Assembly: GCA_948474755.1 (NCBI GenBank)
Contig: CAOLHI010000554.1
Location: forward strand, 248,001-312,000
Source: Ctenosaura bakeri
Taxonomy: Eukaryota > Chordata > Lepidosauria > Squamata > Iguanidae
Direction: 5' to 3'
Length of the DNA stretch: 64,000 nucleotides
This document shows, piece after piece, positions 24,250-36,173 of the stretch. Positions within the stretch are counted from its first letter, which is position 1; each line of letters opens with the position of its first letter. The notes under the pieces are model-generated. The model was given only the letters and a program-made list of their open reading frames with translations. It did no database searches and was not told the origin of the DNA. The translations under genes were made by a program, and so were the position numbers.

Positions 24250-24650
24250 ACAAGTAGTTTAGTGAGGCATCTTTACAACTCTACCCTGGGTATGTATCCC
24301 TTCCTCTGCACAAAATACAGTTTTGCAAAAACAAGATCTGAACATAGAAGAATGAAGCGCTTCTGTTACTTTTACACTAGGATTGTGCCTGATGATCAGA
24401 GTATAACTGAAACTACACCTGCATATACTCTTACTCAAACAGTACAACCAATGCCATTTTCTGATTTAATAGAACATTTACTATCACTATCTCTGAATTT
24501 TAAAAAAGCAAAGGGAATTAAGTTTAGATGGAGAAAATCAGCTGGTTGCCAAATTTCTGAAAAGGAATGACGGAGAACTTGTATAACAAGATCCCTTATT
24601 CTCTCCTTACATTGCTGTAAGTGAAAAACTCTTATTACAAGTTTTATCAA
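24250..24650 (-). pseudogene. Possible decayed LINE ORF fragment
   Basis: The minus strand keeps a 71-codon frame with a segment (KERIRDLVIQVLRHSFSEIW) that resembles the region after the reverse transcriptase of L1-like elements, and an adjoining 62-codon frame shifted relative to it. The resemblance is from memory of the pattern only and could be chance. Confidence 0.2.
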
Positions 24651-26439
24651 TGGTCCAGGGATCCATGTAGGTTAAGTAAAATATATGCAAGATTTTAAAC
24701 ACTTCTGGTGGGAATTGCTCAACACTAACATTATTCTTAATGATTACTCAGAATGTACCTTTAGGTTCCTTGATAATATTGTTTGGCTACATAGATGGTT
24801 AAGTTGACCTTGACAAAAGACAGCTAGTCTGTATTTAACAAATACCAGCTGAAATGTTACTACTGCAGATATGATAGTGCGCTTCACCATCACTGTTCAG
24901 AGAACAGCTAAAATTTTGAAGATAACAGAAATAACTGTACGTTCCAGAAGAAGAAGGGAACACACATAGATTTTTACAAAATATGATTCCCGTTTATCTC
25001 CCTTATGAAATCTAGATGTACTTAAAGAGAATAGATATATAAAAGCCTTTCCTCTTGTAAAATATACTTACATCTTTGCAAATACAATTCTATTCATTTC
25101 TGAAATATGCATTTGTATTTTCATGTTTCATGTTTACATATTTCTCAAAGGTGGCTATTTATTCTAATCCTATGTAAAGGCCAGCTGTTTTCTCCCATGT
25201 ATTTAAGGATATATAATGCAATTATTTAAGAAAACTGAGAATGTAGGTATAAGCAAAGGTATGGATAGGTACAGGTATATCTCAGTTAACACTGTAGATG
25301 CTTTCCTGGGTATACTTCTTCAACAGTAGTAAAAAAAAAAGGGGGGGGTGATTCCTATACCACAAAAAAGATGAGCAGCTCAACATGTGTCAGCAAACTT
25401 TTAATCAAGTAAACCTGGCATAAATAGATTAAAATTTTCTGAACCTTCTAGAAGCCATTCGAATTCTTCCAAATTGTTACCAGGGATAATTTTCTTTCAC
25501 TAGCCTCCACTTTTCTTATGATTTCTACTTCTAGTGACCAAAGTTACAGGTGTTTTGTTTTGTTTTTAACATGCTGGGGTAGCTGGTGAGGCAGGGTTAT
25601 CTGCTCTTTTCTCTTTGTTTTGTTTTTCACACATGCTCAGTAAAAGGCAGTTGTTGTTTACCTATGCTGTTGCAGGCAGGCACACACAGCTACAGTAGAA
25701 TAGGCTAGAGTAAAATCCCACTCTTTCCCAGGTCAAGGCTTCTTCATTGCGTTGTTTACTGTGGATATGTTCCTGTGTTTCTCCAGCCCTCCTTCACTAT
25801 TCTTTCAGTGTTGATGCTGCTAAAAAGCTTCCCAGACGGACAGAGGATGAGGAAGAAAAGAAGGACTATGTGGGCATTAAAAGCCTTTGTCAAAAAAGAG
25901 TTTCATTCTCATGTGTTTTGTTAACTGAGGTATGCCAAGAGGAGGGGAGGGAGGATAAAACAATATAGAGTTCATGTGTAAGGTTAGAGGCTTCCTTCAA
26001 ATGTCATCCGCTGAAAGAGCCACAAATTTATTTCTGGAAGATTTAAAGGATGGTAGTCTATGACTGGCAGCTTTATAAAATCAACTCCAGGAAATCTATG
26101 TTATCTTTTAAATCAGAGACACTGAACAGCCACAAACAGACTCTACATACGGAAGGGAAACTATGAATCTATAAATGTACAGGAGTCACAAAGTAAAAAA
26201 GGAAATGCAAGAAACAGCTGGAAGTTCCTTAAAATAAGAGATTGTCAGCCTGCCTACAGATTTTCCCACACAGTTCAGAAAGCATATAGGATCAGCAATC
26301 AAATGAGCAGAAGGACTACTTTGAAGATGAGATGGAAGATGTGCAGAGGGTAAGACACCCTACACCCATTTGGCACAGTAAACTGCCAGCAAGTCCAGCT
26401 ACAAGTGCCTCCTTCATCATACTATCTGTTTACTGATAT

Positions 26440-26640
26440 TGTGCCTTTCATGAAAAATAGCATTCAAGACAAATGACAATAATAAAATGCAAGTAAAAAC
26501 AGAATACGATTAAAACATAAATACAGATTAAAAACATGACCAAAACACAGCAAGGTACACAAACAACAGCACCCAACTAGTTAAAAATCTTCCACCTGCA
26601 AGCCAGCTTAAATTCTAAAGCCCTGTCTGAATAAAAATTT
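26440..26640. repeat. Unclassified dispersed repeat, copy 2 (A-rich)
   Basis: A-rich body with AACATAAATACAGATTAAAA and ACAACAGCACCCAACTAG. It resembles the A-rich body of the repeats at 16860 and 42355 in composition and order, but lacks their 'ttc-acaacctgg' motif. Confidence 0.3.
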
Positions 26641-28181
26641 ATTTAATTAATACCTAAATAAACTTAATAATGCATTTATTTAATCTTTATTTTCTGAATT
26701 GTGTATCTATTACATCTTTGCCTGATGACAGAAAGGCAAGAAGTAGGGATAACACATCTTTTTTTGCCTCTGATGACAACTGTCAAAGCCACTTGTACTC
26801 AGGGAACTAGATTTGGCCCAGAGCTTCTAGCTGCCAATTCCTGAACACATAAGGGAACTTCTTTCCCACAACGCAGCTGGACATCTAGCTCACTCTTTGC
26901 TAGCTTAACAAATATTAGGAAAGATAAAGCAAAAAGAGCTGATTTTCCCTTGGTGCATGAAAGGATAGTAAAAGGTACGTATGAACTTCCTTCACTAACG
27001 TTATAAGAAGAACAACCAGTGAGTTGTCTTCTGGGATTCTCCATCAAGATAACTCTTTCTTTCTTAGAAGTAATTTGACTGGATTTTGTACAGCTGAGAA
27101 ACCTCAGGGACTAGGTTACAATTCTCTCCTCTGTTATTTACCACAACGATGAACTGCTTTTAAACTAACTTTCACTGAAAATTGCTATTGTCTTATAATT
27201 AGCTTATCTGTTTTCTGTGTTTCATGAAGGATATCTTTATTTCTCCAGAATTCTGTTGGAAGTCAATGAGAAGGAACAGATTTATATACATTAACTTTCA
27301 ACATAGGGCAGCTTTTATTAAAGGACAGCACATGAAACTATTTTAAAATGCAAAGAATCCTGCTGCCAAAAAAGGCTGAAAATCAGATGCGCCCTTAAGT
27401 CTAGATTCTCACACTGAGCTCTTGTACTCTCTTTGTCTGATGCACAACATGCACAAGTACACCAAAACACACATACTCAGATACTTAAGCAGAGCTGCTT
27501 CCCTTCACTGAAGGCTCAGGGAAGGCCAGGAGGGCAAAGGACCTCAGTGTTTGCAAGAAATCCTCAGCCATATCCAGGGGTCACTGATGGATCTATCCAC
27601 TTGGGGCCAGCAAATCCACTGTGGATTTTAACGACCATTCCTCTTGTAGCTGCTCTGACTTGAGTAGGAGCTCTACAGTTTTGCTAAACTAAGATCCTGC
27701 AGCACTTCCACTCAATTTGAAGCAGATGCAGAGAGTGTGCTAATCAAATCTGGAATGGACTCATGAAATCTGGCATGGACTCACCAACCCCACAGAGGCA
27801 GATCTACTGGCCAGTCTGATACCTATACTGTGATTTCAAGTCCTTGTCTGTCTGTTTGTCAGGCTACATAAATCCATATGCTTGATCTTAGAGTCACCAA
27901 ACTTAGTGTATTATCTAATGGGATGTAAATGAAGATCACAGTAAGGTTTTGAACCCAATTTGTCAATTTCTTCACATATCTTCTGTACAAAGAGACATCA
28001 GATTTCTGGATCTTTTGCTCTGAAATGGGCATTTACAGTGTGACTTTGAGCAAACTCTTCATTTATCCTTAGGCTGACATACCGTACATTTTTGTGTAAT
28101 TTGGCATTTCAGCAACTTCACCTCTTTTAAAAAAAATGTTAGGTTTGATCCATTTTGTATGTCACCATTTTGCACACCTAC

Positions 28182-29263
28182 TCAATAAAAGTCAAAGTTT
28201 ATCTGTTTGTGAGTTTGTTTGTCTGTCTGTGTCAGGCAGGCGAAGACCTCATATGATTGGATGGCTGTGAGGATTCTATGGAATCTTGGGGTTGGCAGTT
28301 CAGGGAGGGGCCTTTAGAATTCTCTTGGGCATCAGGCCAGTTGCTATGGGGGCAAGGCCTAGCAACAAGGAGAAGGCCAATGTATTCCTTCAGAAAACAA
28401 ACCTCTGTATGTTAACGACTCTGAATACAGACTGGATTGGGGAATATGGGGAAAAAGTAACAGGTACTGGAAAAGGCAGTTTGGTGAACTAGAGACACAG
28501 GATCTTGAATCTGTGGCCCTTTTCGCACTGAGGCTTCTAGCGCAAGCGGGGGAGGCCGGCAATCGCAAGAAGCCTTCTCCGGGAGGCTGCCGCTTCCCCC
28601 TCCTTCCTTCCGCAGGCAAAGGAACGAGTGGGGAAGCGGCACCGAAGGAGGCTTGCCGCGCAAGCCGCCCTCCCCCCGTGCAAAGCGGGAGACCTCGCGC
28701 TGGATTCCCCCCGCGCGTGCCGGATTCCTCCCCCCGCGCGCGCCGGATTCCCCCCGCGTGCGCGCGAAGCGGGCGGCGTCACGCCGGATTCCCCCCCGCG
28801 CGCGAAGCGGGCGGCGTCACGTCCCCCCACGCGCGCGCGCGAAGCGGACATCGCGTCCGTCGCGCTACCTCCCCACCCCGCTCCTTCCTTCCGCAGGGGC
28901 GGAGGGAAGGAAGTGCGACCCCGCCGACTCCCGGAGGCTCCGCACGAAAGGTAGGTGCGGGTGGGCGCCGGGAGCGTTGCGCGAGCGCGGGGTGATTTTC
29001 GCTTGGACATGACAATCAAAAAAACCCGCGCTCGCGCTGCTTCAGCCCTGTGAGCCGGGCGGAAGTGGGAGTGCGTCGTGCGGAGCGACGCTCCCACTCC
29101 CACGAGGCTCACGGGGGTGTCGCGCGAGCAAAGGCCCGTGCAAAAAGGGCCTGTGTATTCCAACTGCATCTAATTCCTAAGGTAAGGTAATTCCTAAGGT
29201 ATTTCTAACAAACATTACCTATGAGAAAATAAAATCCCAGGCAATGCCAGGTAAATACGCTAG
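28182..29263 (+). mobile_element. Non-autonomous Helitron copy 1 (carries a nested element)
   Basis: Starts TCAATAAAAGTCAAAGTTTA and ends with hairpin CCCAGGCAATGCCAGGTA then CTAG at 29260-29263 followed by T, the Helitron 3' signature. It aligns with the 63345-63762 copy on both sides of the nested insertion: GAATACAGACTGGATTGGGG and CCTATGAGAAAATAAAATCC. No Rep/helicase is encoded. Confidence 0.82.
28515..29151. mobile_element. GC-rich CpG-dense DNA transposon nested in Helitron, TSD TGT
   Basis: 637 bp. Termini GGCCCTTTTCGCAC (left) and GGCCCTTTTTGCAC (right, reversed) are inverted repeats. Flanks TGT at 28512-28514 and 29152-29154. The interior is extremely CpG-rich with tandem units around GCCGGATTCCCCCCGCGCG and GAAGCGGGCGGCGTCACG (about 28690-28850). 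The Helitron copy at 63 kb lacks it, confirming insertion. Long open frames on both strands (up to 210 codons) follow from GC content and are not genes. Confidence 0.85.
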
Positions 29264-30152
29264 TGTGTGATAAATTTTAAGGACTGTTAAGTGCTAGCAG
29301 TCAAAATTTTGTGAAATTCAAATCTTAAGTCAAATCATCAACATCAACCTAGGCAATAGCCACGGTTTAAACCTCCTTTGTCTAGTATTGGCTAGGCAGC
29401 TTTTTGACCCAAAGAAACTGGAATGGCAAATAGTGGGCTTAGAGATGAAAAAGACAATAGTGTAACTGGCAGAGAAGGAAAGGCCGAGAAAACAGGGTGG
29501 CTGTAAACAGAGGCTAAAGAGGAAACAGATGACTCTGCAGAAATGGAAATGAGTAGAGTAGAAAAGCAGGAAAGTGAGAAAAGGGAAAAGATCAAGAAAG
29601 AAGTGGCATCAATATTCAGGAGCCAAAAATATGGAGACACTGAGTTATATATAAAAACTAACCAACTAGTCTACAGTTTCTACACAGTATCCTAAAAACC
29701 AAAACAAAAGAACAGGGCATGATCCTTTTTTTTCCTGCCAAGTGATTGGGTTAGTCATAAGTAGTAGTTTGATAAGTCCTACAAAGTTTGTACACTATTA
29801 AGAATATTAAAAGGGTTAATCACCATTCCAAATAAAGTGGGAGAGTAGCTGTTCTACCTGTCTGTAGCAGGATAGTGAGAAGACTGGTGAGGACAAGAAC
29901 TAGACAAGCCTCCCTCTGCTGGAACAGTGAGATGAGAGGACTTCCCTGCGCATGTTCTAGGTTTACTGGTCAGTGCAACGTATAGTAAAAGAGAGAAAAA
30001 TTAGGCATCATTATTCCATCACATACTAGGACTAGCATGTGCCGAAGTGGCCGTCACAAGACCACTTGAAAACAGAGAACTCAGTTTAAACAGAATGTAA
30101 TTCCTGAATGACAAAATATACCATAAGCAAACATCCAGGAAAGCAAAATAAA

Positions 30153-30775
30153 GATCAGAAAGCCACCCAAGTGCTGTACACAAAAGCCTTCACAATTGTC
30201 TGTGAATTTAACAGGCATTTATTTACAACAGAGGGAAGCCAGTAATCAGCTACAAGAAAACAGAATAGTTTCTCTTGATGTGACACTTCAGAATTTTAAA
30301 AGAAAAGAAACATTAGAACTGACATGCAAATACGAGAGTAAACAAGTAGACATGTTATCTGTAATATGTGTGTATACACATATATATATACACATATAAC
30401 ACATATATACACATATAACACACAAATATACTACATGAATACTTAGCATACTTAGTGAAAAGAGTGTGCTGGATTAAACATGTGATCATAAGATTATACA
30501 CTTTAAGCTGCCTTTAAAATGTGTTTCAAAATTGTATGACAATGTTTAATTGCCTTGCATATTTTTTTAAAATCCTCATACAATTTGGCAACTAACTGGA
30601 AGACGGCTGCAAGCATCATACCGAGCACAGTTCAGAAAGCATGCTGTACACAAAACTGCTGTACACAAAAGCTTTCACCGCTGTTTGCAAACACTTCAGG
30701 CATCATTTATAATGTAGAGGAAGCAGTAATCATCAGGAGAACACACTAGCTCCTCTTAGCACTGCAGTTCTGAAT
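30153..30775. repeat. Diverged direct duplication, two units of about 130 bp
   Basis: Unit 1 (about 30153-30300) and unit 2 (about 30629-30775) share TCAGAAAGC, GCTGTACACAAAAGC, TTCAC, TTTGTGAA/TTTGCAAA, CAGGCAT, ACAGAGGGAAGC / TAGAGGAAGC, CAGTAATCA, GAGAACA and AGTTTCTCTT / AGCTCCTCTT. Either an old local duplication or two copies of one dispersed repeat. Confidence 0.6.
30368..30430. repeat. AT/AC microsatellite
   Basis: Irregular CACATATATATATACACATA array with repeated ACACATATAACACATATAT. Confidence 0.85.
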
Positions 30776-31261
30776 CAACACTTCTGAGAGCAACATGATT
30801 CCATTTTCACCCTTCCATATATAACAAGATCACAGCTGAAAAACACACATGTGAATTTGGTGCTATGGAAGGCAGAGCTTCCTAATCATGGAATGTTCTT
30901 TATGCTTCCTACTGACAAGAGACTTCTGCTTCCAGGATCTCCCAGTCAACATGGCCAATGGCTAAGCTGGCAAAGAAGATCTGGGAGTTGTAGTCCAAAG
31001 AGTAACTCTTCTAAGCTCTGGCAAGAATAAAAAAGGCTTGCCTCAATCCATAGAATCACATTCAGATTGATATAGCCTATTCCTACTGACACATCCATCT
31101 GGAATCAATTTTCCATTATAACTAATGATGAACAGTGAAGAAGAACATGCATTTTGAATCTCAGCCTAATTCTGAGAGCTCAAATGTCCTATTACATGTA
31201 GATGTATTTAAGAGCACACCCCACACACATTTCCCCCTTTAAATACTTCCGTCAGGAGAGG

Positions 31262-31460
31262 AAAGATTTATTTACTTATTTTATTAGCTATATTTGCATC
31301 CCAACTTTCCTCTAAAGAGTGCAAGGTATTGTACAGAGATTTCCTCCTCCCCACTTTTATCTTCTCAACAACACTGTGAGGAAAGTCAGGCTAAGAAAGA
31401 GTGAACAGCCTAAGATCACCAAGTGAATTTCTTGGCTATGTGTGGGACCAGGACCTGGAT
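31262..31460 (-). repeat. Sauria-like SINE
   Basis: The plus strand contains TATTTGCATCCCAACTTTCC, CTCAACAACACTGTGAGGAA and AACAGCCTAAGATCACCAAG, the reverse complement of a Sauria SINE body and BovB-like tail. Diverged. Confidence 0.65.
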
Positions 31461-31817
31461 TTCCTAATTCCCAAGAACCAAGGAAGTTGGCAGGGGGAGA
31501 AATTTAACTCCACACCCACCCACCACTTTTACTCTGATATTCAGCTTTAGATTACTTCTCTTCTCACTACTTTGGAATGAAGACAGTTTCTTACATACAC
31601 TCAAAGGTAACCCTGTAGTTGAGTCCTCCATGTCTGGATTAAACTTAGAGTAGCTGGTTATGTTGAACGAGGGTGTGTGAAAAGTGTAACTGAGACCCAA
31701 AATATTTAATCATAACATGAAAATTAGAATGAGAAAGGAACTTTCTTTCCTTCAGTTGCTGTATGCTGCCTGAACATGATGGAAGAAGAAATCTTATTCC
31801 AGTAACATAAAATTTAC

Positions 31818-31925
31818 CTTTGTGGGGGTGACCACTCTCCATCTGAATGAGGATGAGACAGTACACTGATTGAAGACGAGTTTACTTCAAGTATGTCATC
31901 CCTACACAGATCAGGGACAGATGTT
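31818..31925 (-). CDS. LPIN1: LPIN1 coding exon 4
   Basis: 108 nt, residues 205-241. Enters in phase 2 and leaves in phase 2. Reads TSVPDLCRDD through HSDGEWSPPQ. This region is poorly conserved between vertebrates except the SDxEWSP segment, which matches lipin-1. Donor GTAAAT at 31817 is slightly weak; the frame joins exactly to the next exon (split Ser codon). Confidence 0.94.
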
Positions 31926-34617
31926 CTGAGAATAAACCAAAAGAAAAGGAAAGGTTTTTCTTTGTTTAAATCACCATTTCTCATAATCTCGGTTGATCAC
32001 AAGAGTAGTTCAACAACACCGCAAGGAGAATACTTACTTCCCCAGACTACTTTATGAACTGTTAAACACAAAGGGGTAGATCCAGACTTAGCCATACTTT
32101 AATCAGAAACCTTTTCGTGCTTTACATTGGCATAGCATCCCTTATGTTGACATATGGCACAGGACAGACAGAGAAAGCTGTCCTCCTGGTTCCCAAACCA
32201 CTTTCATTACTGTCTCTCCTGGTCATCACAGCAGCCACGGTCACTGCACAATGCAACCATACTGCTACAAATATCACCTATAACAGCCAGTAAGAGTGAG
32301 GCCATGGAGTTTAAAAATCACCTGAAGACAGTGTTGACTACCTTCAGTTCAGCTGATTTCAATGGGTCTTTTGTAAATAGTATTAAGTTTGGATTTAACC
32401 CACTGTCACATCAAAAGCAATATCCAAATCCAATTGCTTCAGACAACATATGCCAAAAAAAAAAAGGATGAAACACTGATTCACTCCCTTCTAGCAGTCA
32501 GAAATTTAGTTTCCAAAATGTCCCTAACCATCTTGGCTAAGAACACTTGGCAGACCTGCTACTTCCCTTAAATTAACTTCAGTTTTCCTCTGAATCTTTT
32601 ATAAAGTCTTAATATTCAAAATAAATTCCATAGATTAACTTTGACTGATATGATAAGGAATACCTGCCCATTCAGTATAAAATCTGGTATCTAAACATTC
32701 CCCATACTGAACATGAAACCCTCCAAATGTTTCTGGGCTGCAACACACAGCAGCTCTAGCCAGCATACCATATGGTATGTGGGAGAACAGAGTTGTAAGA
32801 AAGTGGGGGGGGTCATTATTCAATGTGTTTGAATAGCTATTTGCTTAAAAAAATAATCGTATCACTGAATAAATGAGTTTGCCAAGTTTAATCAGCATCA
32901 ATACCTTGTATTGTCTAGCACTTCATTTTCTTCATCAGAGATTTCTATAGGAAACACATTTTCATCCTCACTGGTATCTGCATTTTCATCTCTTTTTGAA
33001 GTGTCTATTTTATGGGTAGATTTCCTTCTCCGTTTCCTCCTTTTCTTCACAGAGCCACCAGCAGCCATGGATTCATTTGAAGATGGAGAGGCAGAATTTG
33101 GCAGCTGTGAAGCAACACCAGCATCTATGGTTCTTATCCTGTCTACAGAATTTCTTTTCATCTGTAATTCCATGAGGGCTGCCCCCTCTGACAGAATGGG
33201 AGAGGTAGCCAGGTGGTATGGAATTGTTTCCTAGAGAAAAGATAGGAAAAGCCAAAACCTTAATTCCTTGTCAGCTGATGTCTTGTACAGACTGAATGAT
33301 ATTTCTGTTCATCAGTCCAAAAAAAGACAGAAATAGCTCGTGTCCAAAGCTTGCGAAGTTACTTTTAAGAAGAATAAATACCTGTGTAATCCATCCTTAT
33401 TTGAGCAGTGGTAGGATAATGCTCCGGGACCGCTTAATAATTCAACTAGTGTTCAGTTAGGGATAGCTTATGTGTGTTATTATATTCATTCTTCTTAAAA
33501 GGTAGCTTTCCATGCCCTGCCCAAGCCTACATGCCCAATATAGGCTTTACAGAAATAGCCCAATATGTGCTTTTTGCACGTAAACCTCACCCTTCAGCTG
33601 TTTCACATTTTACAGAACATAAGGCTCATTTTAGATGCTATGCCCCTCTCTTTCAGAGCAGTACATCTCATTGATGTCATTGGACTAAGTAAATGTGCAT
33701 GACTTTCACCTCAGTCATGCAACCACCCATAAGGCACACACCCCTTCCCATGAAACAACATTATGAGGAGCCACATCTGCCTGTCTCAGACACCAGAATA
33801 GCAGATGCTGGGGTAGGAGGTGCAAGTGAGGGCACTGCCCCACAATTATGAATTTTCAGTAACTTAAAACTTCAGCTTAACATTTAGAAAAACCATTTAA
33901 GCTTCCAAAGAAAAGGGGCAGACTAAATTACCTAAGGAATGCAAACAAAACTAATATAATTCTAGGTGTGAAGGATTTCCAAAGTCTATCTGCAGTCTAT
34001 CTGCAATCTGAGCCTCTTGGCTTGTCTACAAATTAGCACAGGTGACACCTGACTATTTAGTTAAATCTCACAATGGTAACAATCAATTATACAGTAAACA
34101 GTCATATCAAATGAATGTTTTTTCTCTACCAGAGGTTATGTCCTGCAATTAAGAAAAACACCTTCAGTCATACTACAGAATGCAAGCCTGGACAAAGGGC
34201 AGCCTTCCTGATATTACTGGACAGCAACTCCCAATAGTCCTAACCAGCATGCCATCCAAGAATATCTGGTGCTGTATCCTTCTTCCACGTTACTGCAAAT
34301 AACGTAAGTTCTGAAGATGCAGGAAATGGCAAAAAAAAAAGGGCAACCAGAAAGGACAAAGTCCTGTCTAGCAGCTTTATCTTTACAATGGAGCTCATCA
34401 AAATAAGTGTAAGCAACTTAAAGCCTCAGCCAATATGGACAATGGTAAAGGTTAAGACAACTGTAGTCCAAAGCCTTTGGAGAATACCAGGTGGCCTACA
34501 ACTTCTTGAAGACACAGCTTGGCAACACCATTGTACTTCCTGAATTATAACAGTATCACTGGGCATCATCATTTATCACAAACGAAAGTGGTCGGGGTAA
34601 GTCACACTTGGTTTTAC
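31926..34617. other. LPIN1: LPIN1 introns flanking coding exon 3
   Basis: Introns 31926-32904 and 33231-34617. The second has fragments of the common hAT-type MITE (about 34190-34280 and 34430-34500). Nothing else recognised. Confidence 0.6.
32905..33230 (-). CDS. LPIN1: LPIN1 coding exon 3 (Ser106 site and NLS)
   Basis: 326 nt, residues 97-205, ending in phase 2. Starts ETIPYHLATSPILSEG; Ser106 falls at the same number as the insulin/mTOR phosphosite in mouse lipin-1. A polybasic run VKKRRKRRRK at about 157-166 is the nuclear localisation signal, and an acidic Ser/Glu stretch (TSEDENVFPIE) follows. AG acceptor at 33232-33231, GTATTG donor at 32904. Confidence 0.97.
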
Positions 34618-34713
34618 CTTGTCATTATTTGTTTCCTCCACAAAAAATGCTTCTCCATTGTCTCCTAATTTCATGTGCAAATCCACAGATTCTCCATTAA
34701 TTTCTATGTCAAC
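34618..34713 (-). CDS. LPIN1: LPIN1 coding exon 2 (N-LIP, Gly84)
   Basis: 96 nt, residues 65-96, phase 0 at both ends. Reads [10 protein letters not shown] then [15 protein letters not shown]. Gly84 is intact; this is the residue mutated to Arg in the mouse fld-2J allele (established knowledge), so the N-LIP core looks functional. AG acceptor at 34715-34714 and GTAAAA donor at 34617. Confidence 0.97.
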
Positions 34714-35069
34714 CTTGAGGGAATCAAAGAGATTGAATACATACAGGTATAACTGCCTAACATTCCCACATATGCATGAAACAAATTATACATATCAAAG
34801 CGCTAATTCACCATTTGTGGCCGAGTCAGAGTCAATAGAAACATATTAACTCCAACTTTGGTTTCAACATAAAAACAAGTAATATTATAACAATATAGAG
34901 TAAATAAATCATTTCGTACTTCTACCTTTTCTGAAATTTATCAAATGCCTAATTTGTTGCATGTTTACTTTCACAGGAATTTAGGAAAGTTTTCTTGTTC
35001 ATACATTTTAATCAAATAAATAATGTTCTTATCAATGTGAGTAGCCTGATGATTCATGTGGTGGTGATT

Positions 35070-35160
35070 AAATTCCTTGTGCTACCATTGTACTACAATA
35101 CATTTATTATTAATTAGTAATAACAAATGTATTGTAGTAAAATGGTAGCACAAGGAATTT
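35070..35160. repeat. Tight inverted repeat, 36-bp arms and 19-bp loop
   Basis: Left arm 35070-35105 begins AAATTCCTTGTGCTACCATT. The right arm 35125-35160 is its reverse complement with one mismatch (35/36). The spacer is an AT-rich 19 bp. Not related to the palindromic MITE family. Could be a mini-MITE or an arm-switch product. No obvious target duplication. Confidence 0.92.
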
Positions 35161-35310
35161 GCCATTAATGAAGGAGTCAGAATCAGACAGCAGAAAAACA
35201 GAGGAACTGGAGTCAGAGTGAGACACTTGGTGTACCAACTCCATAGGCCTGCAACAAGCAAAGGAGGAGAGAAGCAACGCACTAGCAAAAGTTAACCACT
35301 AAGCTCTTTT

Positions 35311-35420
35311 AAATCACACTGATTTCAGTAGAAGAGACAATGAGATTAGATGTATATTTAATCCCAGTGTCTCTTCTATGTTTAATCCCAGTGTCTCTTC
35401 CACTGAAATCAATGTGACTT
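35311..35420. repeat. Imperfect inverted repeat with internal direct duplication
   Basis: Left arm 35311-35349 (ATCACACTGATTTCAGTAGA...) is inverted at about 35381-35420. TTTAATCCCAGTGTCTCTTC is duplicated in tandem at 35357-35376 and 35381-35400. Looks like a decayed palindromic MITE. Confidence 0.75.
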
Positions 35421-35747
35421 AGAAAGACCTTAAGACTTAATCCCACTGAATCCAAGAAACACAAAAGTGTGTAAGATAGTGGTTATCAATCCATGAGACC
35501 AGTAAATAAACAAATTTGTCTCCACCATCGTACACAATTTGGGAATAAATGGCCTTATCCAAGGCAGCCCATCAGTAAATAAGCAGCCTGACATATAATA
35601 ATCACTCCTCTCAATTTTGTCACTTAGTGAAAGTCTTGAACACTCTTTGTTATGAGAGCCACAATCAGTTCACATTGCTCTACATATCACAGTGTATTTG
35701 TTTGGCCTCAAATGCACATTAGACAAAATATGTACAATACATTATCA

Positions 35748-35802
35748 CACTTTTATTATTATTATTACTATTACTTTTATTACTACTACTACTACTACTT
35801 TG
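35748..35802. repeat. Trinucleotide microsatellite (TTA/ACT)n
   Basis: ATTATTATTATTACTATTAC followed by (ACT) units. Interrupted simple repeat; it reads as poly-Tyr in frame but is not coding. Confidence 0.9.
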
Positions 35803-36173
35803 GTGCTGCAAAAGAGAGAAGATATAACCTTTCTTTCCCTGTACTCTTCTCTCAATGAAAATTCCCCATACCTCCAAGTAATACACCTCAGGGACAAAGT
35901 TTCTATTTGTGCCTTTCGCAGCTTTCATTTGTGCCTTTAGTAGCAAGTAACAACTGGGGGGAAGATGACCCAGTCAAGACAAGTGATGGGGAAAGGCACA
36001 TTGGATTTTGTTTTAAGATATGCAAAATGATCTCATTTTTATTGGTATTGTCCCATTCAGCCCTGAGAATACGAAGAACTGCAAAGTCTTTGCTGTAGCA
36101 TAAGATATTTGGGGCAAAAAAAAAGGCACTTCTACAAACAAAAAACAGATCAGCAATGAGTCTTTTTCTTTAC

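Larger units (their letters stand above)
22149..31817. other. LPIN1: LPIN1 intron between coding exons 4 and 5 (9.7 kb)
   Basis: Contains an LTR-like repeat (23390-24000), a possible decayed LINE piece (24250-24650), an A-rich dispersed repeat (26440-26640), a Helitron carrying a GC-rich nested element (28182-29263), an AT/AC microsatellite (30368-30430), a diverged duplication (30153-30775) and a SINE (31262-31460). About 24700-26400 and 26650-28180 show nothing I recognise. Confidence 0.65.
34714..36173. other. LPIN1: LPIN1 intron between coding exons 1 and 2
   Basis: Holds the two inverted repeats and the trinucleotide microsatellite listed separately. No exon candidate seen. Confidence 0.65.

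Noticed and set aside
28513..29169. Long open frames (up to 210 codons) on both strands
   Set aside because: They lie inside a GC-rich transposon with TIRs and TSD, in all frames on both strands, with Arg/Pro/Ala-rich low-complexity products.
35652..35946. Tyr/Thr-rich open frames
   Set aside because: Translation of the (TTA/ACT) microsatellite.
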